A DNA stretch of 64,000 nucleotides from Prorocentrum cordatum. Taxonomy: Eukaryota; Sar; Dinophyceae; Prorocentrales; Prorocentraceae. Position 1 is the first letter of the stretch. The number at the start of each line of letters is the position of its first letter. Below the pieces are notes generated by a model, which saw only the letters and a program-made list of their open reading frames with translations, ran no database searches and was not told where the DNA came from. Location of the stretch: positions 63,501-127,500 of the forward strand of contig CAUYUJ010016883.1 in NCBI GenBank assembly GCA_963575745.1. Direction: 5' to 3'. Shown piece by piece: positions 45,950-57,580 of this stretch. A program made the position numbers and the translations under genes.

Positions 45950-46560
45950 CCGAAAATGCCACCCACACCGTCCCAAGAGGCCCCCGAGTTGGCCCAGGAG
46001 GCTTCCAAGGCGAACTTCCAAAATGGCCCAAGAACGCTCCAAGAGGGTCCAAGGCGGCTTCTAGACGGCAAGAAAGGCCTTCAAGACGGCCCAGAAGGCC
46101 CCCCAAAAAGCCCCCAAGAGGCAAAAAACATCACGTTCCCGTCGGGAGACGCATGTGTTTAACATATTCGCTTCTTCGGTCATCATAGCGTCCAAGACCC
46201 AAGAGGCACCCAAGAGTGTCCCAAAACAACCCAAGAGACCCCCAAGAGGGCCCCAAGACGGCCCCCAAGAGAGTCCCAAAACGGCACAAACAGGCCCCAG
46301 AGGGTCCCGAAAGGGTCCCAAGGGAGCCCCAAAAGGGCCATAGGACGCCCCCTAGACAGCCAAGAGGGCCCCAAGACAGCCCAAATAGGGCCCAAGACCC
46401 CAAGAAGGCCCAAGAGGGCCCCAGGACGGCCCAAGAGGGCTCCCAGCCAGCCCAAAGCATCTCCCAACGGACGCCCAACAAGGCCAAAGAGGCCCTTAGA
46501 GACCCCCAAAATACTTCAAAATGCCCCTAGGAGGCTCCCCAGCAAGCCCCCCAAATCGTA
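45950..46560 (+). repeat. GGCCCAAGA family, plus orientation
   Basis: cccaagaggcc-type units flank an A/T-richer core (46125-46195) with a weak palindrome, acgttcccgtcgggagacgc. No gene. Confidence 0.8.
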
Positions 46561-48960
46561 TGGCAGGTCTCGCGCCTACGTCCTGCTCGGCGTCGTTCCT
46601 AGAAAGGCTTCTGGAGGCCCCTCTTTACGATCCACGCAGGGCGTCTAGAAACACGCCGCGAGGCCCCGACGGACACCCAAGACGCGCCGAACTCACGATC
46701 CAGGTCAGGGGTGCGCCGCCATGGCGGCACGACGGCCCCGGCGGCAAGACCACGACCCCCCTCGCGGTCATGTCCGTGCCCCCACTTGATTGGGCGCCCG
46801 CCACTGTATCCCCCGAGACAGCTCGTTTCTACTCGCGTCGGCCAGCTGTACGCCAGTCAGCGCCGTGAACGCCACGGCCCCCCAAAGCTTCCTCAAGCCT
46901 GAGACCCCCTACAGGCGTCCACGTTGGACAGCGACCCTGCTGCGCACGCCACGGCAGACCAACCCTGCGAACCTCATGGAAGACAGCAAACACAGCGATG
47001 ACTCCCAGCCGCTGGCAAACCAGGCCTCTCTGGAGGCCGTCTGTTGGGCGCTCTTGACTCTTGACAGCCACCCAGAGCTATTCAGTAGGCGCGTGCCGAT
47101 GGCGTGACCGCTGGGGGAGGAAAAATATATAACAAAAAAGCATGCGTTGTCTGCCAGTTCGCGCTCCCGCTCCCCGCTGCCCCACCTGACGGTCGGGTTC
47201 GTCATCCTTTCTCCAGGCGGTGACTTTCACTTCTTCTGGTGGCCATCAGCGTCGCCCCCAACTGCGACCTTGACCCTCCTCACGGTCCTCGGACCAGTCT
47301 CCTTGCTGCCCACTCCCCCTTTACCGGCGAGGGCCCCTTGAGATGTCTGGCGTCCGAAGGCCGCCTCCGGTCCAGGGCCGTCTAAACAGCGGCGCTGGCT
47401 GGCAAGCCGATACCGGGAGCTCGAAAGTGGGAACGAGGACGAGCGAGGACGGAGAGGGGAGCGAGCACGCGAAGCAAAGGGGTCAGCGGGAGGCAGAGGA
47501 TAACGAGAACCAGGGAGAAGAGAGAGGACCAGAAGAATCGAGGAGGGAGGAGGCCACAGAGTCGCGAAGATCACCGAATCCGGAGCCCCCCGGATCGGCG
47601 GCATTGGCCGGAGGCCATTGCAATCTTCGGAGGAATGTCGAAGGAATGGTGGCCAGCGACTCGACATGTGCGAATCGTCGAGGGTATGCAGATGTTCATG
47701 GCACCAGGCCCCTATAAGCCGAAAAGGTAGGTGACCGAAAAAAACAGTGACCGAAACAGGCCCGAAGTTGTGATTGGAAAAGTGGTGCGACCGAAATTGT
47801 GACCGAAATTGGAAACCGTCTCGGTTTCGAACCAAGCAGTTCGGTCACACTCGGGCGCGGTTAGAAAATGTCGGGCGCCAGTTTCGGTCACACTCCGGCA
47901 GATGTTCGGGCATTGTTTCAGTCACGACGCTTCCCTGATAGAAACGAGGCTACATGACATGTTCTTCATACGCGTAAGCCTCACTCCATTTCCCCTGCCA
48001 ACCATTTCTTCGACAACCTGTCTACAGCGAATCCAACGTGACCTCGACCTCCCTCGCAGTCATGGGACTCGCCCTCAGAACGGCGTATACCTGGGACTCC
48101 CCGTTGTCCTCCTTACCACAGACCATCTCACGCTTACCGCCCTCACACCCTCATGATCATTTCCATGACCCCCCCTCCTTTTTCCGCATTGCCGACAGCC
48201 CAGGCCCCGTTTCCACGACATGCGCCCTGTTCGCGGTCATGACGTCCGCCTCAACGTCGTAGCCTTCGCCCCAGGTGGGGTAATGGCGTAACCTGGCATC
48301 GAGTTCTTCACCTTCGCCCCCGTGGCAACCAGGCCACTTTCCCCCATGGCATGAACTGGCCTGTGGGCTCAATCCAGCCAATGGCCCGCATCCCCCTCCT
48401 GGTCATGACCTTTCCGCACCGATCTGACCTTCGCCAGACCCCCGGCTGTATCTGGACTATGGACCAAGATTCGAGGCGAAGCGAAGTAAGCCCTCAAGTC
48501 TTGTGTATATGCATACTTACACACGTGCATAGACACAGACGTACGTACATACATATGCCTGAGTTGGTTTGCTCTGTGTCTATCCCTCTCTCTCTTTCGC
48601 AATTCCTTTCTCACTCTTGTTGCTGTTTTTTTGTTTCTCTCTCTCTCTATCTCTGTTTTTTTCTCCGCGCCCCGCACCCGTCCTGCTCTTGTTACCACTG
48701 CTTGGCCAAGCGCCCACTCCCCGCTCCGATCTCCTTGCGCACATACTCCGTCCTCCTGTCCCTCTTCCGTCTCCTCCCCCCTGCCCCCTTTTTTTGTTGC
48801 TGAGAATCCTCCTCTTCCTTTTCCTCCCCCACCCTCCTCCTCCTCCTCCTTCTCCTCCTCCTATTCCTCCTCCTATCCTTATTCCTTATTAGAATATACT
48901 CTTCCTCCCCCTTCTGGCCGGCCGATAGCGGCCCCATCTGGGCCCTCCCATCCTAACTCT
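46561..48960. other. No gene seen
   Basis: Mostly unique sequence. It has several short repeats of gtgaccgaaa/ttcggtcac (47728-47930) that pair as inverted motifs, and CT/CCT tracts at 48590-48890. ORFs of up to about 200 codons overlap on both strands without domain-like composition. Confidence 0.45.
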
Positions 48961-48961
48961 A

Positions 48962-49360
48962 AAAAATCGATACAAAGTCGTCGTTTATTCTGTCAACATG
49001 GCCTGTCTTGTCGTCGACGATGCGAAATGCGTGGCAGGAATAGGTCGCGGCGCACATCACGCGCGGCCGTCAATCCGGGCCCTCCCATCCTGAGTGACAA
49101 AAATCAATGCAATGTCGTCGTTTGTTCTCTCAACATGGCCTGTCTTGTCGTCGACGATGCGAAATGCGTAACAGGAATGGGACGCGGCGCACATCGCGCG
49201 CAGGCGTTTGGGGCAACCCCATGCGAGAGGGGCCATCCTATTTTTCAAACACACACACACACAAAGTCGGCATGTTTCTTGTCAGCGAGGGCTTTCTTGT
49301 CGTCGGCTTTGCGAAATGAGTGCCAGGAACGGCGGGCGATGCACATCGCGCGCGACAGGG
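48962..49360. repeat. Tandem repeat, about 140 bp x 2.7
   Basis: Units contain gtcgtcgttt, tcaacatggcctgtcttgtc, gacgatgcgaaatgcg and cgcggcgcacat. Copies start near 48964, 49100 and (diverged) 49255. Confidence 0.8.
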
Positions 49361-49469
49361 TGAACTGTGGCTCCCGCTTCGGCGCCGCGCGCATGTTTTC
49401 TGAAAGTTGCGTTCCCGCTGAGGCGCGGCGCACATTTTTCGCTCGCCAATTCGTCGAGCGCCTAGGCCC

Positions 49470-49695
49470 ACCTGGGGCCTCCCTCCTGAGACATCCTGGG
49501 GATTCCTGGAGCCTCCTGGAACCTCCTGGGGCTTCCTGGGCCCTCCTGAAGCCTCCTGGGGTTTCTGGGGGTCGCTGGGGTTTTCTGCAACCTCCTGGGG
49601 CCTCCTGGGTCTTCCTGGTGCCTCCTGAGGTTTCCTGGGGCCCGCTGGGGCTTCCTGCAACCTCTTGGGGCCTCCTGAGGCCTCCGTCTTCATGA
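49470..49695. repeat. Short-period cctcctggggcttcctggg repeat
   Basis: About 15-bp degenerate units. Minus-strand ORFs read as Pro-Gln-Glu-Ala repeats. No gene. Confidence 0.85.
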
Positions 49696-49910
49696 GGCTT
49701 CCTCGGCTCGTGCTGAAATGCCAGCGCAGTCTTTGAGACGCGCCAGGAATTTCTGATCGGTAACCGCCATCGCGGCTGCATCAGGCTGTGGCAAACCACC
49801 TTGCCGATCTGATTTCGATTTCCAGTAGCGCCAGCACTGTTTCTTGTGTTGTGGGAGGGCGGGTGGGAATGGGCATGCCATGCTTGACTCGCTCGAGCTG
49901 GCTAGCTTGA

Positions 49911-50033
49911 TTCCTCCTCCTCCTCCTTCTCCTCCTCCTCCTCCTCCCCCTCCTCCTTCCCCTCCTCCTCCTCCTCCTCCTCCTCCTCCTCCTCCTCCTC
50001 CTCCCTCCTCCCTCCTCCCTCCTCCCTCAGGTC
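49911..50033. repeat. (CCT)n tract
   Basis: Almost uninterrupted cctcctcct with a few ttc/ccc variants. Confidence 0.95.
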
Positions 50034-50399
50034 GTATGCCCGTTCTGGGCCAGCGCCGCTGCCTGTTAGGGTGCGAGGGCGGTCTCGATCGCTGGCCTCA
50101 TTACCTGTCCTGCCCTCGTCTCCTCCACCTCCTCGCCCGTCCGAGGCTCTTCCTCCCCTCATGCCCCCTGGCGCGTCTCGGCCTCGGCCTCGATGCTGAT
50201 TATGATCCGCAGGTCACCCGCGAGACCACTCATCGCCTAATCGTGCTAGGTGTTCACTTCTACCACAAGCTCAAAGCAGAGCATGAGGCCTCGCCCTCCC
50301 GTTGTGGCGACCTTGAGGCCCACCTGAGGCTCTTGCGTGCCACTAAGCTGGCCATCTGCGCCAATCGATGACGTAACCATGCCCTCATGAGTTACGTGC

Positions 50400-50670
50400 G
50401 CTCCTCCTCCTCCTCCTGCTCCTGCTCCTCCTCCTCCTCCTGCTCCTCCTCCTCCTCCTCCTCCCCTCCTCTACCCCTCCTACCCTTCCCCTCCTCCTAC
50501 CATCCTCCTCCTCCTCATCGTCCTCCTCCTCCTCCTCCTCCTCCTTCCTTCTTCCTCCTTCCTCCGTTCTCCTGCCTCCTTCCTTCTTCCTCCTCCTCCC
50601 TCCTCCTCCTCCTCCTCCTCCTCCTCTTCCTCCTCCTCATCCTCCTCCTCCTCCTCTTCCGTCATTCTCC
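50400..50670. repeat. (CCT)n tract 2
   Basis: Imperfect cctcctcct with tgctcc and ttcctt variants. Confidence 0.92.
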
Positions 50671-50679
50671 CCTCCCCCC

Positions 50680-51900
50680 TCAGGCGGCGATGCATCGCTA
50701 CAGCAGCCGCCGGGTGGCTCCGATGCCGCCCCCGGAGGTGGCCGCGCTGCTGTGGCCGCACAAGGAGGACTACGTCAGGCGCCCTGCCAGGGCATGGGCG
50801 GTCAAGCGTTCCGCTTATCGTATAGCAAAAGCAGGCACGTGACATTAATGAAAAACAGACTACCAGCAGGTGCCCCACAGAAGCTTCCCCCGATGACGTG
50901 GGGGGGCCGAAGGACCTCTGGGGCACCTTACGGCCGGGAACTGTTCCACCTCCGAGTCCTCGGGCGTCAACGTCCCAAGCCTTCCCGAGCCTCCCGCCCC
51001 GCGGAGCAGAACGACACGCCATCCGCTTGCAAGGGATAGCGCGTCGCTGGGGCCGCCGCGGCGGCACGCTGAGCAAAAGTTCGCGACCGTAGATCGACTA
51101 AGAATGTGTCCCAAGATTTATGATGTCAAGATTTCTTTTTGCTTGTGTCGACTGTATGTCTTCTGTGGTTTCCAGAGTGTTTCCCATCAGCTGCCCCTCG
51201 CCGAGAGGCGTTTGGGGGTGCCCAGATCGTCCCGAATGGCCGCCTGAGGCCCGAGCAGCGATTCGAAAGCACACTGGTTCAGACATCCTCGCTTCGGCCA
51301 GGTCTGGGGCAACGACAGGGGGGGACTGGCCCAGGGGGGGAGCCATCGATCACCAATCGCCCATTCGTCGCCAATCGAGGCCTGGGCCCCACCCCACCCC
51401 GGAACGCGCGGTTTCGGTATCGGCGGCCGTTCGCTGATGTATCGGCGGTGCATCGCCGATTCCAGGTCACTGTCGCTGCACTTGAGCCAGCCCCCCCCTT
51501 CGACACCCCTCACAAGACGGGGCTTCTGGCCATCGGCGTCCTGTGGCAGCGGTGCAGTCCACATGGGATCCGCTGCCCACTTTGCTCTGGCAATGGGCGC
51601 CTTCTCGAAGTGGTGCGGTCACCATCCATATACACAGATCCATTTCAAAATTCTTGACGCTTCGCGAATCCCCACCAGCGTCCGCAGCCTGGCTCAAGCC
51701 GTTTCCTGGGACTCGTACTCTTTCTTACCAGCCTCCCAGGCTCAAGGGGGCGCCCGACACATCGCTGGGCGGGCGCCGCTTCCCTCGGGCCGCGGTCGGC
51801 CATTGCACAGCTCCGCTCGCGGGGCATGAAAGACAGAGTGGGGGTATGAGCCTAGTGCAGGACCTGGGGGTCCAAGCGCCTGGCAGAAGCTAGCTCCCCC
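50680..51900. other. No gene seen
   Basis: Unique GC-rich sequence. Competing ORFs of 60-220 codons occur on both strands, none recognisable. Confidence 0.4.
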
Positions 51901-53478
51901 ATGGAAAGCACCCCGTCCCAGATCACTCCTGGAAAGCCCTCGCCGCCAGGCCCAGAAGCAGATCCGACCGACTTCAGAACGATCAATCTCATGTCGGATC
52001 CACCGATCGATCCCGCAGATCCTGGTGGAAGGATGAATGACAATTCGGCCTTCAACCGAGGAGACGATGGGCTCCACGGGACAAGCCTGGCAGATGCAAG
52101 AGAAGAAACGACTTTCAGTCGCAACCCTGGTGGTAACCCTGGTAATCCTGGTAGCCGAAACGGCACTGTCTCTCTGCTCCTCACCCTCGACTCCATTTCT
52201 CCCACCCTTCCCTTTCATCCTCAGGGCCCTCCAGTGGCCCTCACTCCTGGAGGGGATGTACACGACGGCCCCGACGCCACAGGCGTTGGTATCACGGGGG
52301 GCAATTTCCCCAATCCCGATCTCAGCGCCGGGAGTCAGCAACACGCTACTGACTCCACCGACAGGGCCCCAGGTCCTCGCGGCGCTCAGGGCACCTGTCA
52401 AGCCAACCTCCACCTTGACACCCCAGTTGCGGGGTCAGCGGACGATGGTGCCCTGCTTGGGATCCGCCCGACCCCCTCTGGAAGAGGGGAGCCTGGCGTC
52501 GCCTCCCCAGCAGACGAAGGAACGGCAGCCTTCAGCTGCGACAGGCTCCCTCAGAATTGCGCCCCCCATCCACCCATAGGCGATCGAGGCACTCCTGGCT
52601 TCCGAGATTCAAGCCCTGGCGCATCACTGAACGTTCCCCCTGACGCCCCCACGGGCGCCTCCAGTGGCCTGCAGACCTTACAAGGAGAAAACAGGCCCTT
52701 CAGGCCAGAAGGAAGCGGAGTGATGAGCCCAGCGGCTCACGAAGTTGACGTCCCCACCACGGGCGGTGGCACCGCGACGTGCATCCCTTCCCCCCCTGGA
52801 ATCACCCTGGAGCGCGACTCGCACAATGGATCGGAAGAGGCAGCCTTCAGTTGCGGAGCAGACATTGACGGTGGGACACACAGCAGAGCGCACACCGCAC
52901 ACGATGTCGCCTTGGCCGCGCAGAGTCATCAGCACGTCGGCGCGGCGACGTGGGCGACCTCTGGGGGCGACGAAGGGGTTCAGGGCCCTGGTGCGACAGA
53001 AGCTCCCACCCCCCTGGGGACACTGCCAGAGGCGACCCCCGCTTCGACAGCGGAGGAGCGGCCTGCAGCCGCGCCAGGGGGGAGCCACCCCGCGGCAGCG
53101 GGGGCGCCGACAGCGCGCAGCCTGGCGCGGACAGCGCGCAGCTTGGCGCGGACAGCGCACAGCCTGGCGAGGACAACGATGCCGAGGGTCGGCGACCGCC
53201 CCCCACGGACACGGACGCGCCACCCCCCCCCCCTTTTGCGTCCTCAGAAGAGGCCGCCTTCAGCAGCAGAGAACCAGCTAGCAGCAATCCTGGCGGCACC
53301 GACGCGGCGATGGAGACCGCCGCTGGAAGCGGCCCAGGAGCCGCAGGTCCCGCCCTGGTGGAGACCCCCCCCTCCTGGCCACACCGGGACCAGCAGCGCG
53401 GCGTCGAGCGCGGATCGTGCGTGCGACACCAGCTCCGGGGCGACATGTTCTTTGTTACTGTGGCCCGTTGGGTGTTAG
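51901..53478 (+). CDS. Hypothetical Pro/Gly/Ala-rich protein (525 codons), uncertain
   Basis: The longest non-repeat ORF in the window, starting MESTPSQITPGKPSPPGPEA. Composition is disordered, but a motif AAFS recurs with similar context (GTAAFSCDRL, EEAAFSCGAD and, in another frame after about 53170, EEAAFSSREP), which argues for real coding sequence with a late frameshift. Three copies of a 24-bp repeat (tggcgcggacagcgcgcagc) encode RTARSLA near 53110-53170. No domain recognised. It could be an N-terminal gag-like region of an unrecognised element or a chance ORF in GC-rich DNA. Confidence 0.3.
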   Translation: MESTPSQITPGKPSPPGPEADPTDFRTINLMSDPPIDPADPGGRMNDNSAFNRGDDGLHGTSLADAREETTFSRNPGGNPGNPGSRNGTVSLLLTLDSISPTLPFHPQGPPVALTPGGDVHDGPDATGVGITGGNFPNPDLSAGSQQHATDSTDRAPGPRGAQGTCQANLHLDTPVAGSADDGALLGIRPTPSGRGEPGVASPADEGTAAFSCDRLPQNCAPHPPIGDRGTPGFRDSSPGASLNVPPDAPTGASSGLQTLQGENRPFRPEGSGVMSPAAHEVDVPTTGGGTATCIPSPPGITLERDSHNGSEEAAFSCGADIDGGTHSRAHTAHDVALAAQSHQHVGAATWATSGGDEGVQGPGATEAPTPLGTLPEATPASTAEERPAAAPGGSHPAAAGAPTARSLARTARSLARTAHSLARTTMPRVGDRPPRTRTRHPPPLLRPQKRPPSAAENQLAAILAAPTRRWRPPLEAAQEPQVPPWWRPPPPGHTGTSSAASSADRACDTSSGATCSLLLWPVGC

Positions 53479-54611
53479 TATGGCCCGTTGGGTGTTAGTG
53501 TGGCCCGTCGCGCGGCTGGAGGGGAGTTACTGAGGCCCGCGCAGGCCGCTCACTGGAAAGTAATATGTTAAGGTATCTCATGTTAGATCTGGAGAGATTC
53601 GCAACCCTTAAGGGAATGCACTCCCGCGCAGGCAAAAGTGGCCACAGTAACTCCCACCTGGAACCAACGTGGTAGTAGTGTTGTGTTAGTGGTGTGGTGG
53701 TCGCTGTGCTGTGTTAGTGGTTTGGTGTTGGTAATGTTGTGTTAGTGGTGTGGTATTGGTAGTGGCTGGTTGTGCTGTATGCCGTGTTAGTGGTGTGGTG
53801 TTGGTAGTGGTGTGCTGTGTTAGTGGTGTGGTGTTGGTAGTGTTGTGTTAGTGGTGTGGTGCTGGTAGTGTTGTTGAGTTGTTAATAGGTAGTAGTGTTG
53901 TGTTAGTGGCAGTGGTGCTGTGGTAGCGGTGCTGTGGTGTTGTGGTTGTGGTATTGTGGTAGCGGTGTTGTGGTGTTGTGGTAGCGGTGTTGTGGTGTTG
54001 TGGTACTGGTATTGTGGTAGTGGTGCTGTAGTGGTAGTTGTATGGTGCTGTAGTGTTGGTGTTAGGGAATACCATTCATAAGGGGGTACTAGTCCTAAGG
54101 AGTACTAGCCGTAGGCAGTGCTAGACCCAGGGAGTACCAGTCCTAGGAATTACTACCCCTAGGGCGTACTCGTCCAAGGGAGTACTCGTCCTAGGGAGTA
54201 CTCGCGCTACGGAGGACCAGCCCTGGGGAGTATTAGTCCTAGGGAGTGCTAATCCGAGGGAGTGCTAGGAAATGCCGGATGAAGAGGCTCTTCGGAGAGC
54301 CCAAGAGGCTCTTCGGAGAGCCCAAGAAGCGCTTCGGATGCCCCAAGAGGCTCTTCGGAGGCCCCACGAGGCCCTTCGGAGAGCTCAAGAGGCTCTTAGG
54401 CGGCTGCAAGAAGGTTTTCGGCGGCTCCAAGAGGCTCTTCGGAGAGCACCAGAAGCTCTTCCGAGAGGCTCTTCGGTGAAGGGGGGCGGAGGAGCCTTTT
54501 TGGACCCCCTCCCCCCCTTCACCGTACTCGATAATTAATACACTCCGGAGGACCCCTGGCCATACTAACACCCACCAGGCCGCAGTAACAACCAACGGGC
54601 CGCAGTAACAC
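53450..54611. repeat. Tandem repeats bounded by short inverted repeats
   Basis: Left boundary ttactgtggcccgttgggtgttag (53456-53505, tandem copies); right boundary its reverse complement with ggccgcagtaacaaccaacgggcc (54556-54611). Inside: GT-rich gtgttagtggtgtggt repeats (53668-54060), roughly 19-bp units of gggagtactagtcctag (54085-54270) and roughly 18-bp units of aagaggctcttcggagagcc (54280-54475). Confidence 0.8.
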
Positions 54612-54616
54612 CTTAT

Positions 54617-55578
54617 CTCGGGGGGAGGGGGGGAGGAGGGGAGGGAGGGAGGGAGGGAGGGAGGGCGGGAGGGCGGGAGGGCGGGGGAGGGCGGGAGGGC
54701 GAGGAGGGCGGAGGGCGGAGGGCGGGAGGGGGGAGGGCGGGAGGAGGGCGGGGAGGGCGGGGAGAGCGGCGAGGAGGGCGGGAGGGCGGGAGGGCGGGAG
54801 GGCGGGAGGGCGGGAGGGCGGGAGGGCGGGAGGGAGGGGGGAGGGCGGAGGGAGGAGGGAGGAGGAGGAGGAGGAGGAGGAGGAGGAGGAGGAGGGGAGG
54901 GGAGGAGGAGGAGGAGGAGGAGGAGGAGGAGGAGGAGGAGGAGGAGGAGGGAGGAGGGAGGAGGGAGGAGGGAGGAGGGAGGAGGGAGGAGGAGGGAGGA
55001 GGGAGGAGAGGAGGAGGGAGGAGGGAGGAGGAAGGAGGGAGGAGGGAGGAGGGAGGAGGGAGGAGGGAGGAGGAGAGGGAGGAGGGAGGAGGAGGAGGGA
55101 GGGAGGAGGGAGGAGGGAGGAGGGAGGAGAGGAGGAGGGAGGAGGGGAGGAGGGAGGAGGGAGGAGGGAGGAGGGAGGAGGGAGGAGGGAGGAGGAGGGA
55201 GGAGGGAGGAGGGAGGAGGGAGGGAGGAGGGAGGAGGGAGGAGGGAGGAGGAGGAGGAGGAGGGAGGAGGGAGGAGGGAGGAGGAGGAGGAGGAGGAGGG
55301 AGGAGGAGGAGGAGGAGGAGGAGGAGGAGGAGGAAGGAGAGGAGGAGGAGGAGGAGGGAGGAGGAGGAGGAGGAGGAGGAGGAGGAGGAGGAGGAGGAGG
55401 AGGAAAAGGAGGAGGAGGAGGAGGAGGAGGAAAAGGAGGAGGAGGAGGAGGAGGAGGAGGAGGAGGAGGAGGAGGAGGAGGAGGAGGAGGAGGAGGGAGA
55501 GGAGGAGGGAGGAGGAGGAGGAGGAAGAGGAGCAGGAGGAGGAGGAGGAGGAGGAGGAGGAGGAGGAGGAGGAGGAGG
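54617..55578. repeat. Purine-rich GGGAGG/GGAGGA tract of almost 1 kb
   Basis: 54617-54846 is gggagggcggg-type with occasional C. 54847-55532 is 686 nt without a single pyrimidine on the plus strand. Minus-strand ORFs of 350-470 codons across it are Pro/Leu/Ser homopolymer artefacts. Confidence 0.98.
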
Positions 55579-55579
55579 C

Positions 55580-57580
55580 TCCCCTGGCCAGGGGGGGCTC
55601 CCCTGGCCAGGGCATGCGGTTGCCACAACGTTCTGGCCAGCCCTCGCCGCCACGTCCCATTCATATGTGGCCCCAGCCAGCTTTTGCGGCCGGATGCCAC
55701 TTCGGCTTTCTGTGCTTAGTTTGAGGGTATTTCCAACGGCTGTTTGTTATGCCCTCTCCATATAAGCTAACATCACCAGGATCGAGAGTCACCTCTACCC
55801 TGGGGAGGCGACGCCAACAGTTGTGGTGCTGGTGAGTGATGCCCAGGTGCTTGCCGCTCGTGCTGCGCCCGTGCCGGCGCAGCTATCTGTGTGGCGACCA
55901 TTCTTAATTCGTCCAGACGGCCGTAACATGCGTCAGCTCCCGCAACATGTGGCAGCATTTTTGAGAGGCTCGAGAGGGCCGTAACATGTAGCTATTACAC
56001 GTCGCCCTCTCTCCCCCAGGTCCAAGAGGGCCGTAATGAGTAACATCCACCAGCGTTGGTTCCAAATTGACCCGGTGTGATATAGCATAATCGAATGCAA
56101 CAAATTGTTCGTATTCAGGCTTGGGACGTCTGCACATAAGCAAGCGAGTAAGCTAGCAATTTAGCAAACAAGGAAGTAAGCAATCAAACGTTCACGTAAG
56201 AAAACAATAAGTAAGCAACCAGAGCAATCAAGGAATGAAGCAAGCGAGAAACCGAGTAAGAAAGTCATGCAGACATCAAACAAACGAGCAAGCAAGCAAA
56301 GCATACCCGCATGCGCGACCTGCATGTGCAACCCGCATTCGCAACCTCCTTGCACAGACCGTACGCGCAACCGCCATGTGCAACTGCCATGCGCAACCGC
56401 CGTGCCCACAAGGGCAACTGCCGTTGGCGTCCCAGGCATCCCCTTGAATCCAGCTTGGCGGGGACGGCGGGGGTGGGGCGGCGGGGCGGGAGGGAAGGCG
56501 GCGGGTGGGGGCGGTGGCGGCGGCAAAGGAGGAGTGAGGCGATGCGTGAGGTTGGCCGGGGTGGACTCGGCTGGGAGGCGGCGGCGGCGGCGGAAGCAGC
56601 GTCGGTTCGTCCAAGGGGCAGGTTTGGGGTGCCGGCCCGTCGGGTTTGGCCCCTGGCCAGCTCGCAGTTGCGGCTTGGTGGGGGTGGACGCGGGGGTGGG
56701 GCAGCGGGCGGATGGGCGGTGGCTGTGAGCGACGGCGGCGGCGGCGGCTGAGAGGGGGCGGGAACGTGGCGGGGCCAACTGAGCAGGTGGGGAGGGCCAG
56801 CCAGGCGGCCCGCGCCGTGCAGGGGTGTACACAAAGACGGTGGGTGACCATCACTCCTTTGCTACGTTTGCACTGGGGTTGCCCATGTGCGGATGTGCAG
56901 GCTGGGTGGGCCGAGCCATTGGCGGTCCACCGCATTGTAAAATCACTATATCATCTCCTCCTGTCCGCCAGGAGAGACCCGCGAGGCCGTGAGGGCCGAG
57001 GTGGCACGCTTGCGAAAGAACAGGAAAAACTTTGATCCTGCGGATGAGTTCTACGCACCGGCTCTCAGCAAAAGGTCAAGATTTCAATGGGCCAGAGACA
57101 TTTCGGGGACAGATCGTTTCCCCGGCGGGAGAAATAGCGAAACATGTTGCAGTTGATTTCCCGATGACTCAGCCAGAGGTCCATAACACGTGGCATTGAC
57201 GGAGTTGGCTGTCCCAGAACGCTTGTTTTTCTGGCCCCTCGAGACGCCTGCTGGGGCTCGCCGGGCTACCTCTTCCTCAGCAATCGTGGGGGGTAGGGGT
57301 AGGGTTCGCATGTGGCCTGCTATCGAAGGCTTTTCCGACCAGCTTGCGTGGGGGGGCCTCGGGGCAATTGTGGCTGCCCCTTCCGCTTCCCCAGCCCCCT
57401 GCCCGTACCCTCGCCTCTCGACGGTTCTCTTCTCTCTCTGTGTCTCTGTCTCTGTCTCTCTGCGGTGGTGCCGTCTTCTCTCCCGTGTATTGTTGCTCAC
57501 CGGCAGGATTTCGAAAGGTCGTCTCACTTTTGTCATGATCGGACCGATCCCCGCCCTTCAAAAGCTGTGCTCCAGCCACA
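55580..57580. other. No gene seen
   Basis: It contains a 2x motif cccctggccaggg (55579-55612), repeated ggccgtaacatg words (55920-56040), AAGCAA-rich sequence (56130-56310) and tgcgcaacc repeats (56310-56410). GC-rich ORFs overlap on both strands with no recognisable product. Confidence 0.45.

Noticed and set aside
45237-46071. Long ORFs on both strands reading Cys-Met-Tyr-Val or His-Thr-Tyr-Ile repeats
   Set aside because: They are translations of the (TATG)n microsatellite in which every frame is open. No gene.
54239-55700. Pro/Leu/Ser-rich ORFs of up to 473 codons
   Set aside because: They lie on the complement of a homopurine tract, so stops cannot occur in most frames.
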